Shown here: one piece after another, positions 44,486 to 56,508 of the stretch
How positions within the stretch are numbered: the first letter of the stretch is position 1
How the letters are laid out: every line of letters starts with the position of its first letter
DNA from: Heterodera schachtii
Lineage: Eukaryota > Nematoda > Chromadorea > Rhabditida > Heteroderidae
DNA: 64,000 nucleotides
NCBI GenBank assembly: GCA_023374025.1
Contig: SIJG01000037.1
Coordinates: 1,236,211-1,300,210 of the forward strand
Reading direction: 5' to 3'
Translations under genes and position numbers: made by a program
Notes under the pieces: generated by a model
The model's input: the letters and a program-made list of their open reading frames with translations, nothing else
Told to the model about the DNA's origin: nothing
The model's database searches: none

Positions 44486-46860
44486 TTTGCTAAATTTTTG
44501 ATTTTTTAGATACCGTATTTCCTTTAAGAGCCCCTTAAAATAAAGCCCTCTTTAAGAGGGGGTTATAAAATAGAGAGTCTACTGTGGTGGCCTTAAAATA
44601 TGTATTGAAAATATTTTTTAATTATGTAAAATTTCATTTTAGCCTTATGAAGCTAAAGAACTTACAACATTGGCATAGAAAAATGACATTGCCGACAATG
44701 AGAATGCCGTGTATTTATAGGGGGAAATCATTGCCCATTAAAAATGCCATTTGGCCCCTTTTGGGATGAATGTCATTGACGAAATCATTTGGATAAAAAT
44801 CTCAGGAAGTTAGGAAGAATCAGGCAGCATTTTTTATCTGTGCATATGCAAGTAGAAAAGGAAGTGCGTAAACGGCACAACTCATTTGGGGATCATATGG
44901 TAGAAGCCAAGGCAAAGCATCCCGTTTGAACATGCTTAATTGGGCGGAATTGCGTGAGATGAAATGGCATTTAGAAGAGAGTAACTTAAGACACGAAAAT
45001 GCCAAAAGCATCATCAAAAAGAGAAGGACACAAAAATGTGGCCAAACCAAATGGAAGAATGTAGTGTTCCTTCCCGAGCTTCGGGGAGAGAAAATCCGGG
45101 GATCGGAAAGGAAATTCCCCGAAAAAATTTGTAGGGGAAGGCTTGAGAAAATTTGAAATGTACATGGAGCAATTTTTTAACGGGGAGTAAATTTTCATAA
45201 AAATCTAAAAAGGTATCATTTTTAATTTTTTGGTTACTTTTTTTTACATTCGCAATTCCCCGAATTGGGCCAAGGAAAACCCATAGAATAAAATATTCAA
45301 AAAATTGTGTATGTTATGCATATACCTAATAGATATGAGAATTTCGAATTATTAGATCAGACTATGTACATTAAACATGCATTTTCCTGTTATTTTGGTC
45401 AATTTGAACATTTCAGAGCAGGAAATAAATGAATTAACCTATTACGAAATTAAAAATCGAAATTTCGACGTTCAAATTATTTTTGTTTTTTTTTTTGAAA
45501 AATCGAAATTCCGTATCCAAATAAATCCAAAATTTACCGCACTTGCGCGACCCACACACATGCAAGAAATAAATGATACATAATTATGCTTATAATGTTA
45601 TTATTAAATCTTTTTATTTTTTTTACATATATTTTAAATCCCTTTATTTCTGTGCTTTAATTGCCTCCTCATTTCTTTGCCATTTTCTTTCACTCACTCA
45701 CTCAATATCCGAAGCTTTTTGCTTTTGGCTCGCATTTTAGCGGGGGCGGAAAATGCTTCTTCTTCTTCTACTGCTGCTGCTGCTGCTGTTGTTGTTCGTG
45801 GTGTTGTTGGGCTGGGTGTGTGTTACATGGCAATAAGCCTTGGACAGACAACGGCGGACGGAGACGCGACGACGCAAAAGAAAAAGCATCCATTCATTCA
45901 TTCCGAAATTCCAATCGCCCGGGGGCATCTCTATGTATCTCATCCGCCCGCCACATTCACCCACTGTCCATGATTGAAGAAATGGAAGGGATATATCGAT
46001 ATCGATGTTCATTCGTCCTCCGGCTGATCGGATGGGGGGGGGGGGAAATACGGACACAACTCATTTTCAGCAGTCTTTCCCGGCTCGGCCCTACTGTCTG
46101 TCTGCGCTTCCCGTCCAAGGAATTTTCAATTTTATGCTTTTATATATATTATATCGGAGATTGAGATTCATTAATCAGGCATTGGATTTTGATTTTTTAG
46201 AACCTAAAAATTGCAAAAAACTGTGTGTAAGAGAATTACACTCAAAAAATCCAAAATTTTGTTTATTATGTATTATTGTTGCACAACAATTCACAATTGG
46301 AATATTTGTAGAATTCTGACTTTTTCGGAAATATAAATTTCGACAATTGTCGATTGTTTCATTTAAAAAAAAAAGTTAATTTTTAATGGATATATTTTTC
46401 AAAAAATTTGGTCGTTTATTGTGGAGGATATCTTTTATTTTTATTTGAGTAAAACCGTAAAAAAAAATCTAATCCCAAGTCATGAAAGGATCATCTTTTT
46501 AGTCTTTATACTGTATCACAAAATATACTATTAAAGTTCACAAATCCACAATAACTACTGTATACCGTACATATTGTCGTTGTTCATCAAATTTTTTTTG
46601 TTTTCATATCTCTCGAAAAGGGTTAGTGAATGGATTTGTTTGCAATTTGGAGACAATTAAATAGAAATTGATAAGCAATGTTAAAGTAATACATGTGCTT
46701 TCTCCTGGGATGAACATTGTCCTATGGCCAATTCCGATCGATCGATTTAAACACATTTTCGTTTCTCTCTCTGTCATTTGTTTGGCCAATGTTATGTATT
46801 TATCTATTTATTTATCTATCCTCATATATCATCCATTAAGCCAATCACTTTTCCCTCCAG
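44486..46860. other. Intergenic region, no gene supported
   Basis: It contains an ACCGTATTTC-led inverted fragment at 44512-44582 (relative of the element at 48362), a TTCTGCTGCTGC repeat near 45760-45795, and a G run near 46034. The frames at 44584-45156 and 45661-46164 have no motif or splice support. The plus-strand promoter of the DXO-like gene is expected at its right end. Confidence 0.4.
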
Positions 46861-46952
46861 CAGCTGAGGACAAGGGAAAAGCTGCCGTCCTTAAACCACA
46901 CAATTTCAAAGGCAAAAAACAAAAACAACAAAGTAGCAAATTGACAAACTGA
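46861..46952 (+). CDS. Possible 3'-terminal exon, or 5' leader of the DXO-like gene
   Basis: After a good pyrimidine tract and acceptor (TTTTCCCTCCAG) there is an open frame reading AEDKGKAAVLKPHNFKGKKQ and ending SKLTN then TGA, only 41 bases before the start codon of the DXO-like gene. The composition is like a basic C-terminal tail. If real, it would be the end of an upstream gene in an operon; it may equally be a trans-spliced 5' leader. No upstream exon was found. Confidence 0.25.
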
Positions 46953-46993
46953 GATTGACAAGCAACAAAGCAATTAAAAAAATTAATTCATAA

Positions 46994-49900
46994 ATGGCCC
47001 AGCAACAGCAACAACAACAACAACCGGCGGCAGAGCAACAAGAACAAGGATTTTGGTCAGAAACAAAAAATAAAAAAAAATTTTTTTTGAAACGATTAAA
47101 TCCGTGCTGAGCCGAACCTAAAAAAAGTATCAATGACATTAATTTAATTAAAATTTTATTTTAAGTATCAGAATTATAATTTGGCTCCAATTCAATCGAA
47201 TTAAACAATCTGGTATTGAACATAATTTTCAGAAACAATTAAATTTAAGTTTCCTTTATATGATTAGATTACCAAAGATTTCTCTGTTTTCAAATAAATT
47301 TGATTAATTTTGAGCACTTTTAATTTATTCTTCTGCAAATATTAAAATAAAATAATGATTAAATATTACTATCATTGATACTTTTTTATGTTTGACCTAG
47401 CATCAATTAACCTACATTAAGTAGTTACTTACTAACATTAGTTTCAATTAAAAATAAATCAATTACGCAAAAAGACTAATTGATAATACTCATTTTAAAA
47501 TATTTTGTGGACAATTTCTTCATCCGCTTAAATTGTTGTCAGGTTATTTGATGGGCTGAATGAGGAACCATATGGACTGTTGCCTCTCGTTAATTTGATG
47601 GGAAAAGGCGGGCCAACATCAGTAAAATCAGTGCAAAGAATAGGTGTTTTTTTAACAAAAAATATTTTAATAAATTTAAATTATATTGAAAATAAATTGA
47701 TTAAAGCAAAATTTAAATATTTAAAAAAAGGTTCTTATCAATGGCGACTTGAGGACGATGAGCCGGTTATTCTTGTGCCCGGGATGCCATTGGAGTCATT
47801 TTACTGGGCGGGTGGGAGACTGAAGCAGGACGGTAAGCCAAATAAACGAATTTCACATGTGCCAGATGTTTTCGGCACAGTGTACTGATTTTGACAAAAA
47901 ATAAAATAAAATTTATTGCGATTTGCTAAAAAATTTCGGGGAGTCGAATCAAGAAAACGAAGTTCGACTCGGGAACATTAAACAAAACCGACCGAGACAC
48001 TACAGCCATTTTATTTATTGGCCAAAGATTATCGGCAAAATCCATACATTAAATTATTTTAAGGCATGGTAAAGTAAATATATTAAATTTGCAATTCATT
48101 GGTTGTATAAAAATCAAAGACAATTAAAAACAGAGTTGCCATTTGGTCAATTTTGAATTTTCAGGTGGCGTTGTGATTTACAATGTGAACCATTTAAAGG
48201 TGCGCGATGGTCAGTTGGACTCGGCAATACTTGCGGCAAAATTGTTTGGCACCAAAGCAAAAAGGAAGTGGGTAATTTTTGCTTTTAGAGTAATTGGAGA
48301 GCTATGAATTTATATTTGTGGAGGGATTTTTGAATTTTTTAAATCAAAGTTTTTCAAACTACCGTATTTCTTGAAATAGAGCCCCGGGGGGTTTGTTTTT
48401 GAACCCTCCTCAAAAAGGGGGGCTTTATTACAGGGAGGCTCTATTTTCATAAAAAAATCCGGGTAATATTTATTTTTTCACAAAAAACAAATGCACAGAC
48501 TGCTGGATTTTATAATTATTACTTTTTATATAATAATTTTTATTTCTTTGTATTAAATTTAAAATTATTTGTAGATTAATTTTGACGAGTTCGATATCAT
48601 CACAGGTATTATTATGCAAAAACAAATATAATTTTCGAAAAATATACTATACTGCTTCGCATATATTATATGTGTCCATTCAGATGCGATAAATTTGCAA
48701 AAGATTTTTGCGTTTGCCCAAGAAGTAAGTGAGTGACATCGGCGGAAGGAATAAATTTTTCATTGAAAAATATTAAAATAATTATTTAATATTCCATATA
48801 GCAAATGTTATTTAATATAATTATACATCGAGAGTGTTGATATTCATTTATCGTAAAATATTTATTAAATTCTATTTCGACATAATTTATGAAGAGTATA
48901 AACAATGAAAATTGGGGCCCAATTTCCGAAAATTTCTCCGTTTTATTTGAATAAATAATTTTGTTAAATTTCAATTTTAGGCTGGCGAAGGACTCTTCCG
49001 CATTGATTGTGAACGTGTCAGTACTTAAAAAAAAAATAATTAAACGAATATATTTATTTTTCCCCCTAAAGGTAGGTAAAACAATGCTGATGTCAAGAAT
49101 GGAAGCGTCGGATCTGATGGAAGTGAGTTGGTTGGTTGGTCTACAGCGAGTCCATGCATTGCTGCTCGAGATTCTCGGCTTAGAGAAATCTCGGTACTTA
49201 TCCGTTATGCCGCACCGTGCCCAAAAAAATGTCATTGTTCTGACAGGCAAAAAAACAGTTTTCTAGTAGTTTTAGGCGTTGAGCAAGAGTTTTTTGTTAG
49301 ACTTTTGGCTAGCAGATTCTTGATTAGCGCCAGAACTAGCGCAGAAAAGTGTTTCTATGTCGGGATTATAACAATTTTTGACGGGAAGGGGCGAGGGCAT
49401 AACGAAAAGTACCGGAATTTCTTTGTTTTTGGTCTCTCTCAACACGGTTTAAGTCTTGGTTAAAGTCTCGAGAGCAACCAACCCATTATTTAATCAATCA
49501 ATTGTAATATGCGAGACCTCGGGGCTAACGATTGTTCGTGAAATTATCCGGATTTTTTCAGTTTTCTCCTCGTTTCTCAGGGGTCATTATATTCCGGTCC
49601 AAGTTCCATGAAATATTTCTGACTATAGCATACTGTATTTGTAGATTGGCCACATGACCTTTGATCAGGGATTGAAGGCAAAAATGGCGAAACCCCGTTC
49701 CAAGCACTGTACAGGACCGTTCTTTCAACTTGTCAGGCAAAATTTTTTGACAGAATTGTATAAAATAATTAAATTATTTATTATTTTTTAGTTTTCAATT
49801 TGGCCAATTCAAAATTTTAGTGAGTTTTTTAATAAATATAAAATTTCGTCTCCTTTTTAAGGCCCGTTATGAAGTTGATTGTGCAGATTTTGCAGCCGCA

Positions 49901-51312
49901 AAAGCGTAAAAAAATTGTCATTTTAATATTCTGAATATAAAATTTTTTGGTAAAACAGGGAACCATTCCAAGAAAGTGAAGAATTGCCACAAAAACAACA
50001 ATTCGAAGGTAGAAAATATTTAAATTTAAATCGGATTAAAATTTGACTAAATTAGAAAAAAAAAATATTTTGGTTCCAGAAAATTCCTCAATTGGTTACA
50101 TCGAGTTTGGACAGGTTCCGTCAAATTTGCCACTCCAATTGGTCACCACGTACCCACAAGGAGCCGGATTCCCGTTTGTCATTGTTATAAATTATAATTT
50201 AGATAATTTAAAAAGATTTTTTTGACATAATTTTAATTATTAATTGAAAAATTTTTTGACATAATTTGAAATTAATTAAATTTAAAAAAATTATTTTTTA
50301 AACAAAATTTAAATAATAATTAAATTGTAAAACAATTTTAGGTTCTTTACTTGGGGACAGATGTGAGTTTTTAACAAATGCCATAACTCATTTTTCACTA
50401 ATTGTGCCTATTTTGAAGGTTTTTTACAAGTGCTGACCAAGAAGTGGTCGGCTTCTTCAAAGGCAATGGAGACTTCAGCAAACCAGCCTTTTACGGGCTA
50501 AACGACATCTCCAAATTGGTAAAAAAAAAGAATTATTATTGTGTTGGCCCTTCATTAATGAACGCCCTCCCGAATTTACAAATTAAAAATTATGTTTGAT
50601 TTTTTAACAATTTAATTAAATTTACAAATTTTACCCGCAGCGCCTGTCTGCATAGCCGGACGACAAAATTTCCTTAAATTTTTAAAATTTGACCCAATAT
50701 ACAGGGGCGGCGAGGGGGGAGGGATGAGAAACAGTACTCCCGGGAGTGACATATGTTATTTTGGGAATACGGTAGTCGAGATAACCTATTCAATTCAGAT
50801 GAAGCCTTTGCCCTATGCAGCATTAAGCAAAGTGGGAAAAAAACTAATTATATTTTTTATTTATTATGAATTTGTGTTTAAGGTCCATGATTGTCTCTAC
50901 AAAGTCAGATTGTACAGTTTTCTGTTTAATTTTATGAAATGGAGTACTGTAATTTTTCTGCACCTTCTTCAGGTTCCTTCTGAGAAATGATCCCAAATTG
51001 CGGTAATTAACCAGCAACAACTTAGTTTAATTGATATAAAAAGTGTTACCTTTTTTCAGTTTTGGACTAATTTGGAAAGGGAAGGGCCACTTGGAAATTT
51101 ACACAAAGGCGCCCAGGGCGGAAGGAGCCGTTTCAAAAAGTGTGCTTGACTTTCTGCAAACGCAGGTGCACTTTGAAATGGGAATGCCAAAATTGGCCTA
51201 CTTGCACAATTATTATTATTTTTTTAATCAATTAAGTGCAAATCTCCCGAAGAGAATGACATTGGCAAAAATGGACAGCAGCAACAGCAAGCCACTTCAA
51301 CCGAATGAATGA
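46994..51312 (+). CDS. DXO/RAI1-family decapping exoribonuclease
   Basis: DXO enzymes remove incomplete or non-canonical caps (including NAD and unmethylated caps) and degrade the RNA 5'-3'. About fifteen exons join in phase. The N-terminus is Gln-rich (MAQQQQQQQQPAAEQQEQGF). Later exons give LFDGLNEEPYGLLPLVNLMG, PVILVPGMPLESFYWAG, DEFDIITDAINLQKIFAFAQ, the metal motif ARYEVDCADF (ExD), SIGYIEFGQV (in place of the ExhK motif), FFTWGQMFFTSADQEVVGFF (the family's WxQ region) and FLLRNDPKLRFGLIWKG. The order agrees with DXO. The middle exons at 50640-50900 are uncertain. In the E-h-K motif the usual lysine appears to be Gln or displaced, so catalytic activity needs care; nematodes have expanded, divergent DXO families (dom-3, eol-1). 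Introns hold inverted-repeat elements. Confidence 0.68.
47106..47402. mobile_element. Inverted-repeat element in intron 1 of the DXO-like gene
   Basis: The left end GAACCTAAAAAAAGTATCAA is mirrored at the right end by TTGATACTTTTTTATGTTTG, with AT-rich arms containing TTCTGCAAAT. The element fills much of the intron. It is related to 37595-37765 and probably to a weaker copy at 43760-43925. Confidence 0.72.
48362..48466. repeat. Short inverted-repeat element (ACCGTATTTC family) in a DXO-gene intron
   Basis: ACCGTATTTCTTGAAATAGA with GCCCC at the left is matched by the inverted AGGCTCTATTTTCAT at the right. Its start resembles the MITE at 36278 and the fragment at 44512. Confidence 0.6.
49130..49490. 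repeat. TCTCGAG-family inverted-repeat element in a DXO-gene intron
   Basis: The ends are GTTGGTTGGTCTACAGCGAG and, inverted, CTCGAGAGCAACCAACCC. Inside are CTGCTCGAGATTCTCGG and related words in both orientations, as at 43105-43290. Confidence 0.55.
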
Positions 51313-51339
51313 AATCTCCATTAAATTTAATTAGTGTCA

Positions 51340-51557
51340 TTAGGGTGGGTCACGGCGATCGTTTAACTGAACCGAAACAACCCGGCTTTTTGGGCCAAAA
51401 GCTGAAGCCCGACGGGTCCTAACCAGAAACCGGCTTTTTGGGCCAAGAGAGAGGAGGTCCAAACTGGCCTTATCAAAAAATCAGCATTTTTGGGGGGCTT
51501 AAAATTGATGGGTCCAAAAGCGGTCTAACCGAATAGCCGACAGTGACCCACCTTAAT
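51340..51557. mobile_element. MITE with ATTAGGGTGGGTCAC ends, just after the DXO-like gene
   Basis: The terminal inverted repeats are ATTAGGGTGGGTCACGG and, inverted, CAGTGACCCACCTTAAT. The interior has GGCTTTTTGGGCCAA twice and its inverse-like GGTCCAAAAGCGG. About 218 bases, no frame. It lies 28 bases after the stop codon, so it may sit in the 3' untranslated region. Confidence 0.8.
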
Positions 51558-52151
51558 AGTCAAATGTAATGTAGTGGAATTTTATTTGTTAATTTTAAAG
51601 TGCTATATTAGTAACTTTCCTGTCGAACCAAGGTTTCTGCATTTTTTGTTTAATCGAAAGGTCAAAGCCATTGGTGGGTGCTAAAAAATGTAATTTTTTG
51701 TTAAATTCTTATTTAAAAAAACCACTCAAAAATTTTCGGACACCCAATTTTTCTCTCCTAAATTAGCTTTTTTTTTGTTGTTGTTGCGTACTATATGTCA
51801 GAATAATTTGAGAGTTGACATATTAAAATAAGAAGCCAAAACCCTGGGGTGGGGTGGGGAAACCTCTTCTGAAGCTCGGAGAAAAATTTAATAAATTTAA
51901 AATTATTTATTTAATTTTGAATTACATTCAATTTGGGAATGGCAAATTGTTTCTTAATGCTCATCCTTTACAAGTTCCATTTGGTGAATTAGTGCCATAT
52001 TTAAGGGGCGAGGAACGGAGCGAATTTATTCTTGGGTTTCTCTCACAAATAACTTTTTTATTCTCATCAATACGCGGGTGAAAATGAAGCACTTGATGAA
52101 AAGAAAAATCAATCGTTGATGGGTCGAAATCATAAATTAGACTAATATGTC
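51558..52151. other. Convergent intergenic region
   Basis: The 3' flanks of the DXO-like gene (plus) and the hnRNP gene (minus). AT-rich apart from GGTGGGGTGGGG at 51846-51859. No gene seen; the plus-strand frame at 51854-52081 has no motif. Confidence 0.5.
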
Positions 52152-54714
52152 TTATGACAGATATCCTCCGGCCCCGTATGCAGCAGCGGCCGCCGCGTTG
52201 TAGTACCATTGGGCGTATGCCGCGGCAGACGCATTTGAATACATGGGCATTTGCTGGAATGAAAAAAAAACTTTATTAATTATATATCTTTTAATTATGC
52301 GGGGGATAATAGAGCAAATTTTGACTCCCAAAAAAGCGCCGTAATTTTTTCCGTAAAATCCGTAATTGCGTGCAGCCCTGTAAACACATTGTCAAAAAAA
52401 AAAAAATAATAAACAGAGTCCAAAAAAAACACCGAATTTGCCAAGGTTCCTCAAACCATTCAATTTGACCCAACCTTCTCCCCCTTGAAAAAAGATGACA
52501 GTATTTGGAAACACGATTCCCTTACCAAATCGGATCATGAATCAAAGTTCTCCGTACAAAAATAGGATATTAATAATCATCCATGAATTAGCGAATCAAT
52601 GAGTTTTTTTAACACAAAAAATGAAAAAACAAATAAAAAGCGTCCTCCACCTGCTGCGGGTGATGATGAGAAGAACCTCGCATTGAACCGCCGCCACCGC
52701 CCATGCCAATGCCGGCATGGTGCGCAGCCGCACCGCCACCAATGTACGCGTTGCGCATGATCAGGTTGCCGCCACGAATGAACGACGCGGCACCAGCACC
52801 ACCATTGCGTTTGTTTTGTGGCACCGCCTTCTTGACGTCACACTGAAAATGGTTGATTGGAACAATTGTAGAAAATGTGCATCACATCAGAGGCGGGGAT
52901 TCCTTGGTGAGAATTCTGTACCATATTATGCGTACAGTTTGTACGGGGGGATATGGTATTTCGGGGATTCACTTTTTCACGCACCTATTTATCAAATTGT
53001 ACATTTGTTTTAAAGCTTGAGTGTTCAAAATGACCACCCCAATGAAATTTTTTTAAATGAAATACCAAAAAACTAATTATAAGTGTTAAAATGACTATCT
53101 TTCCAAAAATTAAGGATTTTATTTTTACAAAATTTTTAAATGGAAGCAAGAATAAAAACGCAAAGTAGGAAATGAAATTGTTGGTACACTTTTACCGACC
53201 TCCCGAGACGCAAAATTTTGTTTGGGCGATGCAGCTGCACGGTCCGCCGACTCCTCATCTTCAAACACGACAAATGCAAAGTTCTTGCGCGTTTTGGAAA
53301 GTTTGTCAAACGGCCACTCGATCTCCTCCACCTTGCCGTACTGGTTGAAGTGCTTTCGAAGTTCTTCTTCTACATTTTTTTTTCATGATGTATTTGAATT
53401 AGTGATGGGTTTTAGGGAATGCAAACCTGGGAAATCTCCAGGCAATCCACCGACAAATACCTTCTTGTTCTGTAAAAAAAAAGTTGGAAATTAATGGTTA
53501 TATTTGTATTTGATTGCTCAAATTTTTGTGATTGTTGGGAGGGGTCGGATGCCACGGGCATGCTAACTCCGAATTACGGCACTTTTTAGTTGTTTAGGTG
53601 TCAAAGAAATAGGGCACCATTTGGTTTTCGAACTATATTCTATGCCCGAATCAAACAGAAAACCACAAATTCGTTTTGCCGAGATCTTAGTCAATCAAAA
53701 TCGGAAACTTTATTATTTTCTTTCCGTGACTATTAAAGCCAAAAATAAGTGGTACATGACATTTTTTTGAATTGAAAATAGAAAAAGCACATTCACAGAC
53801 CAATTCCGAAAATTTTTCCATTTCTCTTACCATGTAGCCAACTTCCCTCGATTTGGCCGGCTTTATCTCACACTGTTTGCCTTTTATCACTTGTTCACGT
53901 TGTACGAGCGATCTGAATATGTGTTCAAATATTGTTGCTGTCAGGCACATAAACAGGCAAAGGTTTTCAAAAAACGAACGCCTGACATGCTGCAACCGTA
54001 TCAAACTCCACAAAGGCGAAACCGCGCGAACGTCCAGTCTTAAATTCGTTATTTTTTCAAATTTGTAAGCTTAATGACTTAATTAGGGCTGAAACACCTG
54101 ACATTTTTTGGCCATTTCGGGATATCCCCGAGCTTGGTGACCCCAAAATTTCCAAGCCCACTGAAGTCGGTGTTTCCAGCCCCAGGCTAAACAACTGACC
54201 ACTCGATCATATTTCACTTGTACTTCCTTCACTTTGCCATATTGCCCGAAATAGACAGCTGAAAATTGACAGTTAGTTAAATTGGAAAAGAGGAAAGCGG
54301 ACAACCCAAATCTTCATTCGATGTTTCGTAGCTTATCCCACCGCAGAAAATTTTCCTGAATAGAACAAAATAAACAATTTGATTATAAAAATGTGAAGCC
54401 AGAGCCAAACAGCCAGAAATTATGATAATCTGAAAAATTGACCTGACACTTTGTTATGATAAACGGGTTTTTTGAACCGGGCGGCCCGGTCAATTGTCTA
54501 AAGCCCGAGACAAGAAGGCCCACCCAACAGTTTCAAAATTTCATATTTAAAATTTTTTGATTTTCAAAGGGTGTAAGTATATAAAATTTTGGTTGATTGG
54601 CAAAAAAATGTGAAATACATACTTCTCTTCATTTCCGTCCGGAGACTCTTCTTTGTTAACAAGGGCATTCGTTGAAATTGATGATTCCTCTCTTTTGTTG
54701 TTGTCGTTGGACAT
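52152..54714 (-). CDS. sqd-1: SQD-1-like hnRNP with two RRM domains
   Basis: An RNA-binding protein of the hnRNP D/squid type, acting in nuclear RNA processing and mRNA control. Nine exons: MSNDNNKREESSISTNALVN from ATG 54714; RRM1 with KIFCGGISYETSNEDL, FGQYGKVKEVQVKYDR and GRSRGFAFVEF (RNP2 and RNP1), then VIKGKQCEIKPAKSRE; RRM2 with NKKVFVGGLPGDFP, HFNQYGKVEEIEWPFDK and RKNFAFVVFEDEESADRA, then CDVKKAVPQNK; and a Gly/Ala tail (GGGAAAHHAGIGMGGGGG) ending NASAAAYAQWYYNAAAAAA, GAGGYLS and TAA at 52152. The motif order and linker sequence match C. elegans SQD-1 closely. All RNP aromatic positions are present. Confidence 0.9.
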
Positions 54715-55418
54715 TTGAACACAAAATTATTAATTCTCAAATTTTAAAGAAACTGATACATACAATAAATTATGGCGCAATCTGAAAATTGTTGTATTAA
54801 TCTGACATCTAAATCAATGGTGTCTTAATCTGACATCTTTTTCAACCAATTCCGAATCTCTTACATAAATTTGAAAAATCGAATTAAAAAAATGACTTTT
54901 TGTTCGAATTCGTGTTAACAATTAGGAATTGATTAAAATTGATCTCAGATTCGTGATAACTGATCATAGACTCAACTGTGAAAAAACGAATGAATGTTAC
55001 CTATCTATTTTTTTTTTTGTTATACAATTTATGTACGTTCATTACCGGCTTTAGCATTTTAAAATTAAAAAAAAAGTAGTACGTATCTATTAACTAAAGA
55101 ACTGAGAGTTTGTTGAAATGAAAAAAAAAAATCTTGGAGCTATAATTTTGGAACGGATATATGTACCATATAAATATGCTAATTTTTGACAGTGCAAAAG
55201 TATAGACTTAGACTCAACTTTTTTAATCGTCTAAAACTCAATTTAAATGTACTAACTGAAAATTTCCTGCTACATATCTATGCTAATTATAACTCCTAAT
55301 ACGAATAGTGGCATTAAAATGAGAATTTCCCGACTAAAAATGTGTTTTTGTGCATTTCTCAGCGAAACGAAGCCACAGAAAAAAAAAATTGAAAAAACTA
55401 AAAATCCCATCCCTGCAG
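54715..55418. promoter_or_regulatory. Divergent promoter region of the hnRNP and CGI121 genes
   Basis: A 704-base AT-rich gap between two divergent starts. At about 54840-54970 it contains a decayed copy of the 31264/34578 family (TTTTTGTTCGAATTCGTG, CTCAGATTCGTGATAACTGA). No specific factor sites can be assigned. Confidence 0.4.
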
Positions 55419-56508
55419 ATGAACACTGCGATCTCAAAATTATTTGAATTGAGGCCTGACCCATACGATAATTCGCAAAGAAAATACTTGCGTCTTTGTT
55501 TGGTAAGTCCATGGGTTTTATTTACCAATTAGGTATCCTTCTACAATACATTCAGTTTTTGAACGTGGAAAATGCATCAGACTTAGCGGATCTTGTAAAA
55601 GTTATGGATATTGCATTGATTCGCGCAGAACTCGTAATTCATCATACTTTCAAATTTGACTGTTCATTTATATTATTTACAGGTACTTGAGCCTTTTATA
55701 CTCCTTGTAGCAGCGAATCGTGCACTTTTTCAAGCCGCTCACAACCAACTTTCAACTCGTACGTGAATTCGTCCAAAATTGCTATAAAAAAACGTCTCGA
55801 GCCTTGTTTAGTCTGGGGCGGTGATGGGGGGGGGGGGGGGGGTGGGGATACGTAGGTTTTATAGAGTTCTGTCACAATTTTATTCGATCAAATTCGAACC
55901 AAAATTATGGGGCCTACCTATTCTCATAAAAATTGATACTTCGAGTGGTTTTTTTTTCATTTTTTAGGTTCACTGTCTGCTGAACTGATTTACTGTCTTT
56001 CGCCCAATCGTAATATTCGCGAATCGTTGGCCACTTTTGGCATTGCTGGCACAACCCGTGCTCTGTTGGTTGCAATATTTGATGATGCCAAAGGGAAGAA
56101 AATGCGTGAAGCTGCCAAACATATCAAAGGCACACCGGTGACATTAGAAAAATTGAGGGAAAACGCTGACGAGGCACTAATCAGACAGGTATTATAGCAA
56201 AATCAAACTGTGGCGTATTATTTCGGTGAACTGCCGATGCTAATTGACACTGGATGGAAAATGGTTGGGTAATGGGTCTGACGCATTGCGAATTTCTGAC
56301 TAATTGGTTTACAATTAGCAGGCCTTTAACTCGAAAAAACGGATGAGAGAATCCCGAATATCGTTTTTACTTTTAAAAAAAAAACAAATTTTTTTTTGTA
56401 AAAAATGGATTTTAGATTTACCAGCTGGACATTCATCCGCAGCTTAACAGCGACAATTTGTCCGATTTGATTGTCAGCAGAATTGTTTCCAAGGACCTTT
56501 TGAGTTGA
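55419..56508 (+). CDS. CGI121/TPRKB subunit of the KEOPS tRNA-modification complex
   Basis: CGI121 (TPRKB) binds the kinase subunit PRPK/Bud32 and tRNA in KEOPS, which makes t6A at position 37 of ANN-decoding tRNAs. Five exons join in phase: MNTAISKLFELRPDPYDNSQ from ATG 55419; FLNVENASDLADLVKVMDIA; VLEPFILLVAANRALFQAAH; an exon giving TRSLSAELIYCLSPNRNIRE then SLATFGI; and a last exon IYQLDIHPQLNSDNLSDLIV ending SKDLLS and TGA 56508. 'ILVAANRA', 'LSPNRNI.ES...FGI' and 'I..RI..KDLL' are family hallmarks. The ATG directly follows CCCTGCAG, which looks like a trans-splice acceptor. The next plus-strand gene starts 364 bases downstream. Confidence 0.85.

Noticed and set aside
45661..46164. 167-codon plus-strand frame with a Cys run
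   Set aside because: It is a translation of a CTG/TTC simple repeat with mixed low-complexity flanks and no domain or splice evidence.
50420..50425. Apparent frameshift in a T run of the DXO-like gene
   Set aside because: Moving two neighbouring splice sites by a few bases (donor before GTTTGTC at about 50176, donor GTGAGT at about 50360) restores phase and gives the family's WGQ region, so no error is needed.
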